DNA of 64,000 bases from Actinomycetota bacterium (GCA_016870395.1 VGBT01000005.1:1-64000), one strand, 5' to 3'; shown: positions 8,688 to 23,453, counted from the stretch's first letter. Notes: generated by a model not told the origin, from the sequence alone. A program made the numbers and translations.

Positions 8688-8888
8688 ATGGGGCTCGAGG
8701 TCGTTCGGATCGAGGACGGTCGCCGGCCGGGACTAGGTCGCTCGTTCCTCCGCAGCCTCCTGCCGACGGTGGTATTGATCGTGTTCTTCCCTCTCTATCC
8801 GCTGCCCTTTGTTGCTGCCGCGGTTGCGAAGGGCCACCGTTGGCCGAACGACCGGCTGGCCAGGACCCGTGTTGTCTGCTCGCACTGA
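8688..8888 (+). pseudogene. C-terminal remnant of an RDD-family membrane protein
   Basis: MGLEVVRIEDGRRPGLGRSFLRSLLPTVVLIVFFPLYPLPFVAAAVAKGHRWPNDRLARTRVV matches the RDD C-terminal pattern; begins next to the IS right end. Confidence 0.55.
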
Positions 8889-9005
8889 ACGGGAGATCGG
8901 ACTGTGAACCGTGACCCCGAATGCGTTGAGCCGCAGGCCACGGCCCGCCGGTAGGGTAGGTGGATCGCCGGCGCCCGCCCGGCCCGTCCCAGCCAGGAGC
9001 CCACG

Positions 9006-10268
9006 ATGCCCGACGGCTTCCCCGCCCTCGAGGCCGCCGACCCCGTGCTCGCCGGGATCATCCGGCGTGAGGTCGAGCGCCAGAACACCACCATCCAGCT
9101 CATCGCGTCGGAGAACTTCACCTCTCCCGCGGTGATGGCCGCGCAGGGATCGGTGCTCACCAACAAGTACTCGGAGGGCTACCCGGGCAAGCGGTACTAC
9201 GGCGGCAACCAGGTCGTCGACGAGGCCGAGGAGCTCGCCCGCACGCGGGCCTGCGCGCTGTTCGGGGCCGAGCACGCCAACGTGCAGCCCCACTCGGGCG
9301 CCAACGCCAACATGGCCACCTATCTCGCGCTGCTCCAGCCCGGCGACAAGGTGATGGGGATGCGCCTCGACCAGGGTGGCCACCTCACCCACGGCTCGCC
9401 GGTGAACTTCAGCGGCCGGATCTACGACTTCGTCGCCTACGGGGTCGACGCCACCTCCGAGACCCTCGACTACGACGCCATCCGCGACCTCGCCCGCGCC
9501 GAGCGGCCCAAGGCCATCATCGCGGGAGCAACCGCCTACCCGCGCGTCATCGACTTCGCGGCGTTCCGCGCCATCGCCGACGAGGTGGGCGCGCTGCTCA
9601 TCGTCGACGCGGCGCACATCGCGGGCCTGATCGCGGGCGGCGCGCATCCCTCGCCGGTGCCGCACGCCGACGTGGTCACCTTCACCACCCACAAGACGCT
9701 GCGCGGGCCGCGCGCCGGCTGCATCCTGAGCCGCGCCGAGCACGCCGCGGCGATCGACAAGGCCGTCTTCCCCGGCCTCCAGGGCGGCCCGCTGATGCAC
9801 GTCGTAGCCGCGAAGGCGGTGGCCTTCGAGCTCGCGGCCCGTCCCGACTTCTCCGGCTACGCCGCTGCCGTCGTCGACAACGCCCGGGCGCTCGCGAGCG
9901 GGCTCGCGGAGGAGGGCTTCCGGATCGTCTCGGGTGGCACCGACAACCACCTGATGCTCGTCGACCTGCGCCCGTTCGGCGTCACCGGCAAGGTCGCGCA
10001 GGAGGTGCTCGACACCGCCGGGATCACCTGCAACAAGAACGCGATCCCGAACGACCCCGAGAAGCCGTTCACCACCAGCGGCCTGCGGCTGGGCAGCGCC
10101 GCGGTCACCACGGCGGGGATGGGGGAGCCCGAGATGCGCGAGGTCGCGCGTCTGATCGCGACGGTGCTGCGGGCCGCCGACGACCCGGCGGTGGCGGCCG
10201 AGGTGCGAGACGCGGCGAACCGGCTGTGCTCGAAGTTCACGCCGTATCCCGAGCTCTCGGCGGTGTAG
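9006..10268 (+). CDS. glyA: serine hydroxymethyltransferase
   Basis: [52 protein letters not shown]. Confidence 0.97.
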   Translation: MPDGFPALEAADPVLAGIIRREVERQNTTIQLIASENFTSPAVMAAQGSVLTNKYSEGYPGKRYYGGNQVVDEAEELARTRACALFGAEHANVQPHSGANANMATYLALLQPGDKVMGMRLDQGGHLTHGSPVNFSGRIYDFVAYGVDATSETLDYDAIRDLARAERPKAIIAGATAYPRVIDFAAFRAIADEVGALLIVDAAHIAGLIAGGAHPSPVPHADVVTFTTHKTLRGPRAGCILSRAEHAAAIDKAVFPGLQGGPLMHVVAAKAVAFELAARPDFSGYAAAVVDNARALASGLAEEGFRIVSGGTDNHLMLVDLRPFGVTGKVAQEVLDTAGITCNKNAIPNDPEKPFTTSGLRLGSAAVTTAGMGEPEMREVARLIATVLRAADDPAVAAEVRDAANRLCSKFTPYPELSAV

Positions 10269-10292
10269 TGCGCGCCACGGGAGGCTGACGCG

Positions 10293-11600
10293 ATGGGGGG
10301 CTATGCGGTCGTCCTCGCCGTCGCGGTGCTCGTCACCTTCGGGCTGACGCCGCTCGTACGGCGGCTCGCGGTGCGCATCGGCGCGGTCGTCCCGCCGAGC
10401 CCGCGCGGCGTGCACACGGTGCCGATGCCGAACATCGGGGGCGCCGCGATGTTCGTCGGCTTCCTGGCCGCGATGGCCGTGGCGTCGCAGATCCCGCAGT
10501 TCTCGGAGATGTTCAACGGCTCGTCCGAGCCGGCGGGCCTGATGCTGGGCGCCGGCGTGATGTTCGCGGTGGGGGCGCTCGACGACCTGCGCGACGTGTC
10601 GCCGCCCGCCAAGCTCGCCGGCATGGTGCTCGCGGCGAGCCTCCTGTCCCTGTTCGGCGTCTCGATGCTGTTCTTCCGCGTGCCGTTCATCGGCTGGGAG
10701 ACGGTGGTGCTCTCGCCCGACCTCGCGCCGCTCGCCACCGTCATCCTGGTGATCGTGTTCGCCAACGCGATCAACCTGATCGACGGCCTCGACGGCCTCG
10801 CCGCGGGCACCGTGATCATCGCGGGCACCGCGCTGTTCCTGTACGCGGACCGGCTGTTCAAGAACGGCTTCCTGGAGGGCTCCAACATCGCGCCGCTGGT
10901 GGCGATCATCGCGGTCGGGATCTGCGTCGGCTTCCTGCCGTTCAACTTCACCGGTCGGATCATGATGGGCGACGAGGGCGCGCTGTTCCTCGGCCTGCTC
11001 CTCGCTGTCACCACGATCACGATCGGTGGCCGGGCCGACTACCAGTACACGGGCACCACGTACTTCTTCTTCGCGCCGCTGTTCATCCCGATCGTGATCC
11101 TCGGCGTGCCGATCATCGACACGGCGTTCTCGTTCTTCCGGCGCGTCGCGCGGCGCCGGTCGTTCGCGGTGGCCGACAAGGACCACCTGCACCACCGACT
11201 GATGCGCCTCGGCCACGGCCCCCGGCGGACGGTCGTCATCCTCTGGCTGTGGACCGCGCTGCTCTCCGGATTGGCGTTGCTGCCTGCCTACACCAACGAG
11301 GGCAACGCCCTGGTGCCGCTCGGGATCATGGCCCTGGCGCTGCTGCTGTACGCGTTCTTCTTCCCGGGCAAGCGGGAGGCCCAAGCCATCGTGGCGGAGG
11401 AGGAGCGCGAGCTGGAGGAGGCGCAGGCGCGCCGGAGCGGACCGTCGGGGGAGGAGGCGCAGGCGCGCCGGAGCGGACCGTCGGGGGAGGAGGCGCAGGC
11501 GCGCCGGAGCGGGCCGTCGGGGGAGGAGGCGCAGGCGGTGCCGGCTGCTGGTGCCGGCGTGGTAGAGATGCGGAGTCGGCGCCGCGGCACGGGGAGCTGA
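10293..11600 (+). CDS. wecA: WecA/TagO/MraY-type polyprenyl-phosphate sugar-1-phosphate transferase
   Basis: HTVPMPNIGGAAMF, ALDDLRDVSP, NAINLIDGLDGLAAG, HLHHRLMRLGHGPRR; located directly before the atp operon as in mycobacteria. Confidence 0.9.
   Translation: MGGYAVVLAVAVLVTFGLTPLVRRLAVRIGAVVPPSPRGVHTVPMPNIGGAAMFVGFLAAMAVASQIPQFSEMFNGSSEPAGLMLGAGVMFAVGALDDLRDVSPPAKLAGMVLAASLLSLFGVSMLFFRVPFIGWETVVLSPDLAPLATVILVIVFANAINLIDGLDGLAAGTVIIAGTALFLYADRLFKNGFLEGSNIAPLVAIIAVGICVGFLPFNFTGRIMMGDEGALFLGLLLAVTTITIGGRADYQYTGTTYFFFAPLFIPIVILGVPIIDTAFSFFRRVARRRSFAVADKDHLHHRLMRLGHGPRRTVVILWLWTALLSGLALLPAYTNEGNALVPLGIMALALLLYAFFFPGKREAQAIVAEEERELEEAQARRSGPSGEEAQARRSGPSGEEAQARRSGPSGEEAQAVPAAGAGVVEMRSRRRGTGS
11415..11537 (+). 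repeat. 36-bp in-frame tandem repeat, 3 full copies plus partial (encodes EEAQARRSGPSG)
   Basis: GAGGAGGCGCAGGCGCGCCGGAGCGGACCGTCGGGG at 11415, 11451 and 11487, then GAGGAGGCGCAGGCG. Confidence 0.95.
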
Positions 11601-11711
11601 TCGGTGCCACCGGCGAGTTGCGCCCGGTGGAGTCGCGCCTGTAGTTTGCGAAAGTATTCACAAGCAAGGGCCTCGGACTGTCGCGGGGTCGTTGGGGGAC
11701 GAGGATCTCAG

Positions 11712-13461
<1,750 letters not shown>

Positions 13462-13470
13462 GCGGCCGAC

Positions 13471-14022
13471 ATGCACGGTGTCCTGGCATTGGTCGTCGCC
13501 TCGGAGGAAGCGGAAGTGACGGCGAAGAACCCGATCCTCCCAGAGACGAAGGAGATCGTCTGGGCGGTGGTCGCCTTCGTGCTCGTGTTCTCGCTCCTGG
13601 CGTGGAAGGCGTGGCCCGCGATCAAAAAGGCGCTCCGTGACCGCGAGGACAAGATCCGCGGCGACCTCGAGCGGGCGGAGGCGGTGCGTTCGGAAGCCGA
13701 GGCTTCGCTTGAGGAGTACAACCAGCAGCTTGCCGAGGCGAGGGGAGAGGCCGGACGCATCATCGAGGAGGCGCGCGTCGCTGCCGACCAGGTGCGCAAG
13801 GACCTGATCGCGAGGGCCGAGGCGGACGCCGCCGACGTTCGGACCCGGGCCCAGGAGGACATCCGCCTCGCCAGCGATCGCGCGATCGCCGACCTCCAGA
13901 CGCGGGTCTCGGACCTGTCCATCGAGCTCGCCGAGAGGATCGTTCAGCGCAACCTGGACCGTGATACGCAGATCGCGTTGATCGAGAGCTACATCAACGA
14001 GGTTGGGGGCACTCGGCGATGA
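13471..14022 (+). CDS. atpF: F0F1 ATP synthase subunit b
   Basis: One TM helix followed by a long charged coiled coil; operon position. Confidence 0.95.
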   Translation: MHGVLALVVASEEAEVTAKNPILPETKEIVWAVVAFVLVFSLLAWKAWPAIKKALRDREDKIRGDLERAEAVRSEAEASLEEYNQQLAEARGEAGRIIEEARVAADQVRKDLIARAEADAADVRTRAQEDIRLASDRAIADLQTRVSDLSIELAERIVQRNLDRDTQIALIESYINEVGGTRR

Positions 14023-14546
14023 GCTCCGGGCGTGTCGAGGCGTACGCGGAAGCCATGCTCACGATCGCGCTGGCCGAGGGTCGGCTCACGGACGTGGAGG
14101 ACGACCTCTTCCGCTTCGCGCGCACGCTTGACGGCAACGACGACCTTCGCCTCGCCCTCACGGACCCGGGGCTGCCGGTGGAGCGCCGGATCGCCGTGGT
14201 CGAGGAGCTCCTGGGGGCGAAGGTCCTCCGCGTCAGCACCGCGCTCGCCGCCTTCATCGTCGCGGCCGGACGCACGAACGAGCTCTCGGCGATCGTGGAT
14301 GCCTTCGTCGAGAAAGCCGCGGCCGAACGGAGCCACGAGGTGGCCGAGGTCCGGAGCGCGCTGCCGCTCGACGACGGACAGCGCGAGCGGCTCGCCGCGG
14401 CGCTCAACGCCGCGACGGGCAAGCAGGTCGAGCTCAAGGTGATCGTCGATCCCGAGGTGCTCGGGGGCCTCGTCGCTCGTATCGGCGACACCGTCATCGA
14501 CGGATCCGTACGCTCCCGACTCGAGCAACTCAAGGAGCAGCTCTGA
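14019..14546 (+). CDS. atpH: F0F1 ATP synthase subunit delta
   Basis: [66 protein letters not shown]. Confidence 0.96.
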   Translation: MSSGRVEAYAEAMLTIALAEGRLTDVEDDLFRFARTLDGNDDLRLALTDPGLPVERRIAVVEELLGAKVLRVSTALAAFIVAAGRTNELSAIVDAFVEKAAAERSHEVAEVRSALPLDDGQRERLAAALNAATGKQVELKVIVDPEVLGGLVARIGDTVIDGSVRSRLEQLKEQL

Positions 14547-14547
14547 C

Positions 14548-16161
14548 ATGGCCGAGTTGACCATCAACGCGGACGAGATCGCAGCGGCCCTGCGCAAGCA
14601 CATCAGCACGTTCGCTCCGGCGCTGGCCCAGGAGCAGGTCGGCCGGGTCCTGGAGGTGGGCGACGGCGTCGCGCGCGTCGCGGGGCTGCCCGAGACCGCC
14701 GTCAACGAGCTTCTGGAGTTCGAGGGTGGGATGCTCGGCCTCGCGCTGAACCTCGACGAGGAATCGATCGGGGCCGTCGTGCTCGGCAAGGCCGACGCGG
14801 TCGAGGAAGGCCACGCGGTCAAGGCCACCGGCCGCATCCTGTCGATCCCGGTCGGCGACGCGCTCATCGGCCGGGTCGTGAACCCTCTCGGCCAGCCGAT
14901 CGACGGCAAGGGTCCGATCACCTCCGAGGTGACCCGGCGCCTCGAGGTGCAGGCGCCCGGCATCATCGGGCGCAAGCCGGTCCACGAGCCGCTGCAGACG
15001 GGCATCAAGGCCGTCGACGCGATGACCCCGGTGGGTCGCGGTCAGCGGGAGCTGATCATCGGCGACCGCAAGACCGGCAAGACCACCGTCGCGATCGACA
15101 CGATCCTGAACCAGCGCGGCCAAGGTGTGAAGTGCATCTACGTCGCGATCGGCCAGAAGGCGTCGTCGGTCGCGCAGACCGTCGCCACCCTGGCCGAGCA
15201 CGGGGCGATGGAGTACACGGTCGTGGTCAACGCCCCCGCAGGCGACGAGGCGGTGTTCAAGTATCTCGCGCCCTACGGCGGCTGCGCGATGGGCCAGCAC
15301 TGGATGGACAACGGCGAGGCCGCGCTGATCGTCTACGACGACCTGTCGAAGCAGGCCGAGTCGTACCGCCAGCTCGCGCTGCTGCTGCGCCGCCCGCCGG
15401 GCCGCGAGGCGTACCCAGGAGACGTGTTCTACCTGCACAGCCGGCTGCTCGAGCGCGCCGCGAAGCTCTCCGACGAGCTCGGGGCCGGCTCGCTCACCGC
15501 GCTGCCCATCATCGAGACCAAGGCCGGCGACGTCTCGGCGTACATCCCGACCAACGTGATCTCGATCACCGACGGCCAGATCTACCTGCAGGACGACCTG
15601 TTCAAGTCGGGTGTGCGCCCGGCGGTCGACGTGGGCATCTCGGTGTCGCGCGTGGGTGGCGCCGCTCAGGTGAAGGCCATGAAGGGCGTGGCCGGGACGC
15701 TCAAGCTCGACCTCGCGCAGTTCCGCGACCTCGAGGCGTTCGCTACGTTCGGCTCGGAGCTCGACGCGGTGTCGAAGGCCCAGCTCGAGCGGGGCTACCG
15801 ACTGGTGGAGCTGCTCAAGCAGCCGCTCAACTCCCCGATGCCGGTCGAGGAGCAGGTCGTGTCGATCTACTGCGGCACCAACGGCGTGCTCGACGACCTG
15901 CCCGTCGAGCAGGTGAAGGCGTTCGAGGCGGAGCTGCTCGAGTCGTTCCGCACCCGCCACGCCGACCTCCTCGGCCAGATCCGCGAGTCGGGCGCGCTGC
16001 CCGACGAGGCGAAGCTGCGCCAGGTCGTCGACGACCTGAAGGCCCAGTTCGTGGCGACCCACGGCGTCGCAACCGAGGAGACGGCCGCGGCCGACGCCTC
16101 CGAGCTCGACGCCGAGGCCCTCGGCGAGGCCAAGTCCACGAAAACCCTCGACACCGAATGA
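14548..16161 (+). CDS. atpA: F0F1 ATP synthase subunit alpha
   Basis: [42 protein letters not shown]. Confidence 0.99.
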   Translation: MAELTINADEIAAALRKHISTFAPALAQEQVGRVLEVGDGVARVAGLPETAVNELLEFEGGMLGLALNLDEESIGAVVLGKADAVEEGHAVKATGRILSIPVGDALIGRVVNPLGQPIDGKGPITSEVTRRLEVQAPGIIGRKPVHEPLQTGIKAVDAMTPVGRGQRELIIGDRKTGKTTVAIDTILNQRGQGVKCIYVAIGQKASSVAQTVATLAEHGAMEYTVVVNAPAGDEAVFKYLAPYGGCAMGQHWMDNGEAALIVYDDLSKQAESYRQLALLLRRPPGREAYPGDVFYLHSRLLERAAKLSDELGAGSLTALPIIETKAGDVSAYIPTNVISITDGQIYLQDDLFKSGVRPAVDVGISVSRVGGAAQVKAMKGVAGTLKLDLAQFRDLEAFATFGSELDAVSKAQLERGYRLVELLKQPLNSPMPVEEQVVSIYCGTNGVLDDLPVEQVKAFEAELLESFRTRHADLLGQIRESGALPDEAKLRQVVDDLKAQFVATHGVATEETAAADASELDAEALGEAKSTKTLDTE

Positions 16162-16174
16162 CCCACCCGAATCA

Positions 16175-16221
16175 TTCTCGGCACGTTTCGGGCCCTAATA
16201 GGGCCCCGGGCGTTCCGAGAA
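16175..16221 (+). promoter_or_regulatory. nested stem-loop in the atpA-atpG spacer
   Basis: Outer arms TTCTCGG/CCGAGAA (16175-16181, 16215-16221); inner GGGCCC-TAATA-GGGCCC (16190-16206). Confidence 0.7.
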
Positions 16222-16232
16222 CGGAGCGCTAG

Positions 16233-19032
<2,800 letters not shown>

Positions 19033-19076
19033 CCGCGTCCTGCCTCGCCTAGCCAGCTCCCGGAGCCGGTGGTCCC

Positions 19077-19878
19077 CTACAGGGTCTGGGCCCCGCCCCG
19101 CACGGAGCCGTCGATCCCGTCGCTGTTCGAGCCGGTCGCAGTGCCCGTGGTCGGAGCCCCGCCGCGCGCGATGGTGCGCACCACCGCGAGGAACGCGAGG
19201 AGGAAGAGGAGCGATCCCGTCATCTCGAGGCACTCCTCGGGCACGATCGTCCAGGCCGCGGCCATGCGGTCGTCGCGGTCCCACTGGAGCTGTTCCACGA
19301 CCTGGGCCACCGCCCAGCAGCCCGCGCCGATGGCGAAGAGCGGCAGCGCGTGGAGCGTCCGCCGGAGTTCGGGCAGGAGCCACAGAGCCGAGAACGCTGC
19401 GAGGGCGAACACCGGTAGGTAGAGCGTCTGCCAGTCGATGCCGGTCCTGGCCTCGATGCGCTCGTGGAGCTGCCAGACCTCGTCGATGGCCATGAACCCG
19501 AGGACGGTCGAGATCGGTGCGACGTGCCGGGAGCGGATGCCGCCGCGGCTGCCCGTCGCGGCGACGAGGAAGCCGGTACCGCAGGCCGAAAGGAGCAGGA
19601 GCGCCGAGTAGGCAGTCGGGAAGTTTCACTCGCCGTCGAGGTTGAAGCCGTGGATGCTCCAGTCGCCGATCCGGACCGATCCCTGCCAGCCGCGGCGGAC
19701 CCACACGGAGCTGTCGAGGAAGAGCGCGCCCATCACGCCGAAGAAGACGATGAGCGAGCCGAGGAGCCAGGCCAGGTCGCGGTACCGCAGGCGCGCGACC
19801 CGTGCCGCGAGCGCGTCTGCGCCGGCCCGCCAGCCGGTTCGCGGGGCTGGTGCGCGGCGTTTGATGCCCTGGCTCATC
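19077..19878 (-). pseudogene. membrane protein of unknown function interrupted by one in-frame TGA
   Basis: MSQGIKRRAPAPR...DWSIHGFNLDGE*NFPTAYSALLLLSACGTGFLVAATGSRGG...MAIDEVWQLHERIEARTG; both halves in the same frame, stop at 19626-19628. Confidence 0.7.
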
Positions 19879-20010
19879 GCCCCTCCAGTCTGAAGCCTCC
19901 TCGACCGGATCGTGCGGACCCCGAAGGCCTGGCCCTCGGTGGAGCGGAGCTGCGCAGGACGGCGCAGCCGATCTGGGAGGGAGTCGTCTCGTGGGCGGCT
20001 CGATCTCGGC

Positions 20011-20752
20011 CTACGGGGGTGGGCGCTCGTTGGGGCGGAGGCGCATCTGCCCAGGTTCGCCGACCAGCCGAGCGCTCGTGGGGTGCTTCTCGCGGGGGTG
20101 GAACCCGCACACGCGATGGATGTTCTCGTAGCCGGTCGTGCCGCCGTCGCACAGGGGTACGTTGTGGTCGATCTCGAGCTGCCGCGTGACATGACATCCG
20201 GCGATGACGCATCGACGCACGAGCGCGTCGAACGCGGTCTGCTCGGGGCGCGCGTGGTTGCCGGTCCTTCGGTTCTCCTCGAAGATCGCTCGCTCGTAGG
20301 GTTCGAGTGCAGCCATCACGCGCGCCGTCTGGTCGATCGGGCCGCGCACTTCGATCCGGCCGGTGCCGTCGGGGTCCTGCCAGTGTCGGATAGATCTGGC
20401 CCGCCGGACTCGTTCGTAGACCGCCATCTCGTCGACACATGCTGCCGCGCTGACCCGGGCGCAGTCTTGCTTCAACCCGCGCAGGCCGTTCACCGTCGCG
20501 CTGGCGAGCAGGCTCTGTTGCGCGCCCGGGTCCGTGAACGCTGCGGCGGACACGGCTTCGGCTTGTGCTCCGGAGAGGCGTCCTTCCCTCAGCGCCTGCT
20601 CGGTGTCGAAAAGCACGTCGAAACGTTTCGCGGCGTCCAAGGAGGAGGCCGCCTGGCCGACGGAGCCGCCCGATACCGCAGCGAGCCACTGCTCGGCGGT
20701 GCGGCCGCTTCGGCCCCCGTCAGTCGAACTTGACCGCGGAGTACCGCATCAG
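20011..20752 (-). pseudogene. DUF222/13E12-type HNH endonuclease, N-terminally truncated
   Basis: SGRTAEQWLAAVSGGSVGQAASSLDAAKRFD...LEIDHNVPLCDGGTTGYENIHRVCGFHPREK; reading frame opens only inside the end of glpX with no good start; track ORF begins at TTG 20640. Confidence 0.55.
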
Positions 20753-21712
20753 CTTCTGCCAGCGGTGCTCCGACCGGATGGTGCGGATCGTGCCCGACTT
20801 GGAGCGCATCACCAGGCTCTCGGTGGTGGCACCGTCGCCCCGGTAGCGGACGCCTTTGAGCAGGTCGCCGTCGGAGATGCCGGTGGCCGCGAAGAAGACC
20901 TCCTCGCCCGAGACGAGGTCGGTGGTGGTGAGCACCCGGTTGAGGTCGTAGCCGGCGTCGAGCGCGGCCTTGCGCTCGTCGTCGTTGCGGGGCCAGAGCC
21001 GGCCGATGATCGAGCCGCCGAGGCAGAGTAGCGCGCACGCCGCGGTGACGCCCTCGGGCGTGCCGCCGATGCCGAAGAGGATGTCCGAGCCCGACTCGGG
21101 CCAGGCCACCGAGATCGCCCCGGCGATGTCGCCGTCGGGGATCAGGCGGATGCGCGCACCTGCCTCGCGGCACTCGCGGATGATGCAGGCGTGGCGGTCC
21201 CGTTCGAGGATCACCGCCGTCAGGTCGCGGACCTTCTCACCCTTGGCCTTGGCGACGGCCTCGAGGTTCGCGGCGATCGGGGCGTCGAGGTCGACGACGT
21301 CGGCGGCCTCGGCGCCGACGGCGACCTTGTCCATGTAGACGCACGGGCCGGGGTCGAACATCGTGCCCCGCTCGGCGACCGCGATCACCGAGATCGCGTT
21401 GTTGCGCCCGAGCGAGGTGAGCGTGGTGCCGTCGATCGGGTCGACCGCGATGTCGACGGCCGGGCCACCGGCGCCGATCTCCTCGCCGTTGAACAGCATC
21501 GGGGCCTCGTCCTTCTCGCCCTCGCCGATGACGACGACCCCCTCCATGGGGACGCTGTTGAGCACGAGCCGCATGGCGTCGACCGCGGCGCCGTCGGCGC
21601 CGTTCTTGTCGCCGCGGCCGAACCAGCGACCGGCCGCGAGCGCGGCGGCCTCGGTGGCCCGGGCGAGGTCCATGGCCAGGTTGCGGTCGGGGGCCTGTGG
21701 GGTGGTCTCCAT
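20720..21712 (-). CDS. glpX: fructose-1,6-bisphosphatase class II
   Basis: [60 protein letters not shown]. Confidence 0.96.
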   Translation of the reverse strand: METTPQAPDRNLAMDLARATEAAALAAGRWFGRGDKNGADGAAVDAMRLVLNSVPMEGVVVIGEGEKDEAPMLFNGEEIGAGGPAVDIAVDPIDGTTLTSLGRNNAISVIAVAERGTMFDPGPCVYMDKVAVGAEAADVVDLDAPIAANLEAVAKAKGEKVRDLTAVILERDRHACIIRECREAGARIRLIPDGDIAGAISVAWPESGSDILFGIGGTPEGVTAACALLCLGGSIIGRLWPRNDDERKAALDAGYDLNRVLTTTDLVSGEEVFFAATGISDGDLLKGVRYRGDGATTESLVMRSKSGTIRTIRSEHRWQKLMRYSAVKFD

Positions 21713-21869
21713 GGCGGAAATCTACCGGCCGGCCGGCCGGTCGACCCCAAGCGGCGCGCGCCTCGTGGCCAAGCGGTCACCCTCCGCGCCGGCCGCTCCG
21801 GACGTCGACCCCCTGGTGGTCCAAACCGTCGTCATGACAGGTTCGGTCACCACCGCCGGGGACGCCGCG

Positions 21870-22067
21870 TCAGTCGACGATGCTCAGGGCGCGGCGGGGG
21901 CAGCGCAGCACCGCGGCCTCGAGGCGCTCGCGCATCGCCTCGGGCGGCGTCTCGTCGAGGAGCTCGAGCACGTCGTCGTCGGTGACGTGGAACACCTCCG
22001 TCGCGATCCCCTCGCACACCGCGTTCGCCTCGCACAGGCCACGGTCCACCACGATGCGCATCGTCAT
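21870..22067 (-). CDS. [3Fe-4S]-type ferredoxin
   Basis: VDRGLCEANAVCEGIATEVFHVTDDD...AAVLRCPRRALSI; translationally coupled to the P450. Confidence 0.88.
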   Translation of the reverse strand: MTMRIVVDRGLCEANAVCEGIATEVFHVTDDDVLELLDETPPEAMRERLEAAVLRCPRRALSIVD

Positions 22068-23338
22068 GCCTCCTGGGTGAAGACGACGGGAAGGCTAGAC
22101 ACCGTGTGCACGAGCGTGGTGTCGCCGTAGGTGGGTCCGCCACCCTCGGGCACCCGCATGTCGGGGAACCGGCGGGCCAGCTCCTCGAACAGCACTCGGA
22201 TCTCGAGCTTCGCGAGGTTCGCACCCAAGCAGTAGTGCGGGCCGATGCCGAACGCGAGGTGGTCGTTGGGGGAGCGGTCGATGCGCAGCTCGTCGGGAGC
22301 GTCGAAGACCTCCGCGTCGCGGTTGGCCGACTGGTAGAGCATCACGACCTTCTCGCCCTCGCGCACCTTCTCGCCTCGCAGCTCGGTGTCGGCCGTGGCC
22401 GTGCGGGCGAAGGAGATCACCGGCGACACGTAACGGACGATCTCGTCGGGCAGCGTGGCGAGGTGCTCCGGATGGTCGAGCACGAGCTGCCACTGGTCGG
22501 GGAACTCCGCGAACGCGGCCATCCCGCCGCTGATCGCGTTGCGGGTGGTCTCGTTGCCCGCGACGACCAGCAGCACGAGGAACATGATCAGCTCGTCATG
22601 TTGGAGCTCGTCGCTCTGCTCGAGGATCCCCTCCTCGTTCGCGGCGACCAACGCGCTGATGAGGTCGTCGGCGAGGGCGGGCGCGTCGGTGCCCGCCGCG
22701 CCGGCGGCCTTGGCGGCCCGGTAGGCGTCGGTGCGCTCCTTGACGATGCTGCCGACGTGGCCCGTGTACGCGGCGAAGGCCTCCGTCGCGACCAGGATCG
22801 CCGGGTCGTCCGGGTCCATGCGGTCGGCACCGCCCATCATGTCGTCGGACCAGTGCCAGAAGCGGTCGCGGTCCTCGACGGGCAGACCCATCAGCTCCGC
22901 GATGACGATCAGCGGGATCGGCACCGCGATGTCGGAGACGAAGTCGCACTCGCCCCGGGTCGCGATCCGGTCGAGTGTCTCGGCCGTCACCTGCCGGATC
23001 CGACCTTCGAGGTTGCGCACCATCCGCGGCGTGAAGCCCTTGTTGATGAGGCGCCGTCGTTGGGTGTGCTCGGGCTCGTCGAGGCCGATGAGCGACAGGT
23101 CGAGCGACTGCTCGGGGCGGATGCCCTTGCTCGAGCAGAACAGCTCGTTGTCGAGGGAGATGCGCACGACGTCGGCGTGGCGGGAGGCCACCCAGATCTG
23201 GTGGCGCGGGTCCCACGCGATCGGCGTCTCCTCTCGGAGTCGTCGGTAGGCCTCCCACGGACCCTCGCGGAAGAGCGCGGGGCTGACCACGTCGATGTCG
23301 GGGGCGACGAGCGGGCGGCCGTCGACGGCAGCGGTCAC
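22064..23338 (-). CDS. cytochrome P450
   Basis: VAGNETTRNAISGG (I helix), FGIGPHYCLGANLAKLE (heme-binding). Confidence 0.97.
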   Translation of the reverse strand: MTAAVDGRPLVAPDIDVVSPALFREGPWEAYRRLREETPIAWDPRHQIWVASRHADVVRISLDNELFCSSKGIRPEQSLDLSLIGLDEPEHTQRRRLINKGFTPRMVRNLEGRIRQVTAETLDRIATRGECDFVSDIAVPIPLIVIAELMGLPVEDRDRFWHWSDDMMGGADRMDPDDPAILVATEAFAAYTGHVGSIVKERTDAYRAAKAAGAAGTDAPALADDLISALVAANEEGILEQSDELQHDELIMFLVLLVVAGNETTRNAISGGMAAFAEFPDQWQLVLDHPEHLATLPDEIVRYVSPVISFARTATADTELRGEKVREGEKVVMLYQSANRDAEVFDAPDELRIDRSPNDHLAFGIGPHYCLGANLAKLEIRVLFEELARRFPDMRVPEGGGPTYGDTTLVHTVSSLPVVFTQEA

Positions 23339-23387
23339 GGAGTGCTCCGATCGGCTCGGGGATCCTGCAGGGGCGCAGGCGACAATT

Positions 23388-23403
23388 CTAGAACGTGTTC
23401 TAG
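23388..23403. promoter_or_regulatory. KstR-like operator CTAGAACGTGTTCTAG
   Basis: 7-bp perfect arms CTAGAAC/GTTCTAG with 2-bp centre; core TAGAACGTGTTCTA fits TnnAACnnGTTnnA; about 50 bp upstream of the P450 start. Confidence 0.7.
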
Positions 23404-23453
23404 TGCTGTCGTCGGCGCGGCGGGTAGGGACCTTGGTCCCGAATCCTACCCGG

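Noticed and set aside
8733-11384. 883-aa minus-strand ORF
   Set aside because: Antisense to glyA and the wecA-like gene; composition (Arg/His/Asp/Glu rich) is typical of spurious GC-rich antisense frames.
11415-11537. CRISPR-like direct repeats of 36 bp
   Set aside because: Copies are directly adjacent without spacers and maintain a coding frame; this is a coding tandem repeat.
19626-19628. Selenocysteine codon at the in-frame TGA
   Set aside because: No selenoprotein family context and no bacterial SECIS-like hairpin evident just downstream; local context looks like a lost Trp codon.
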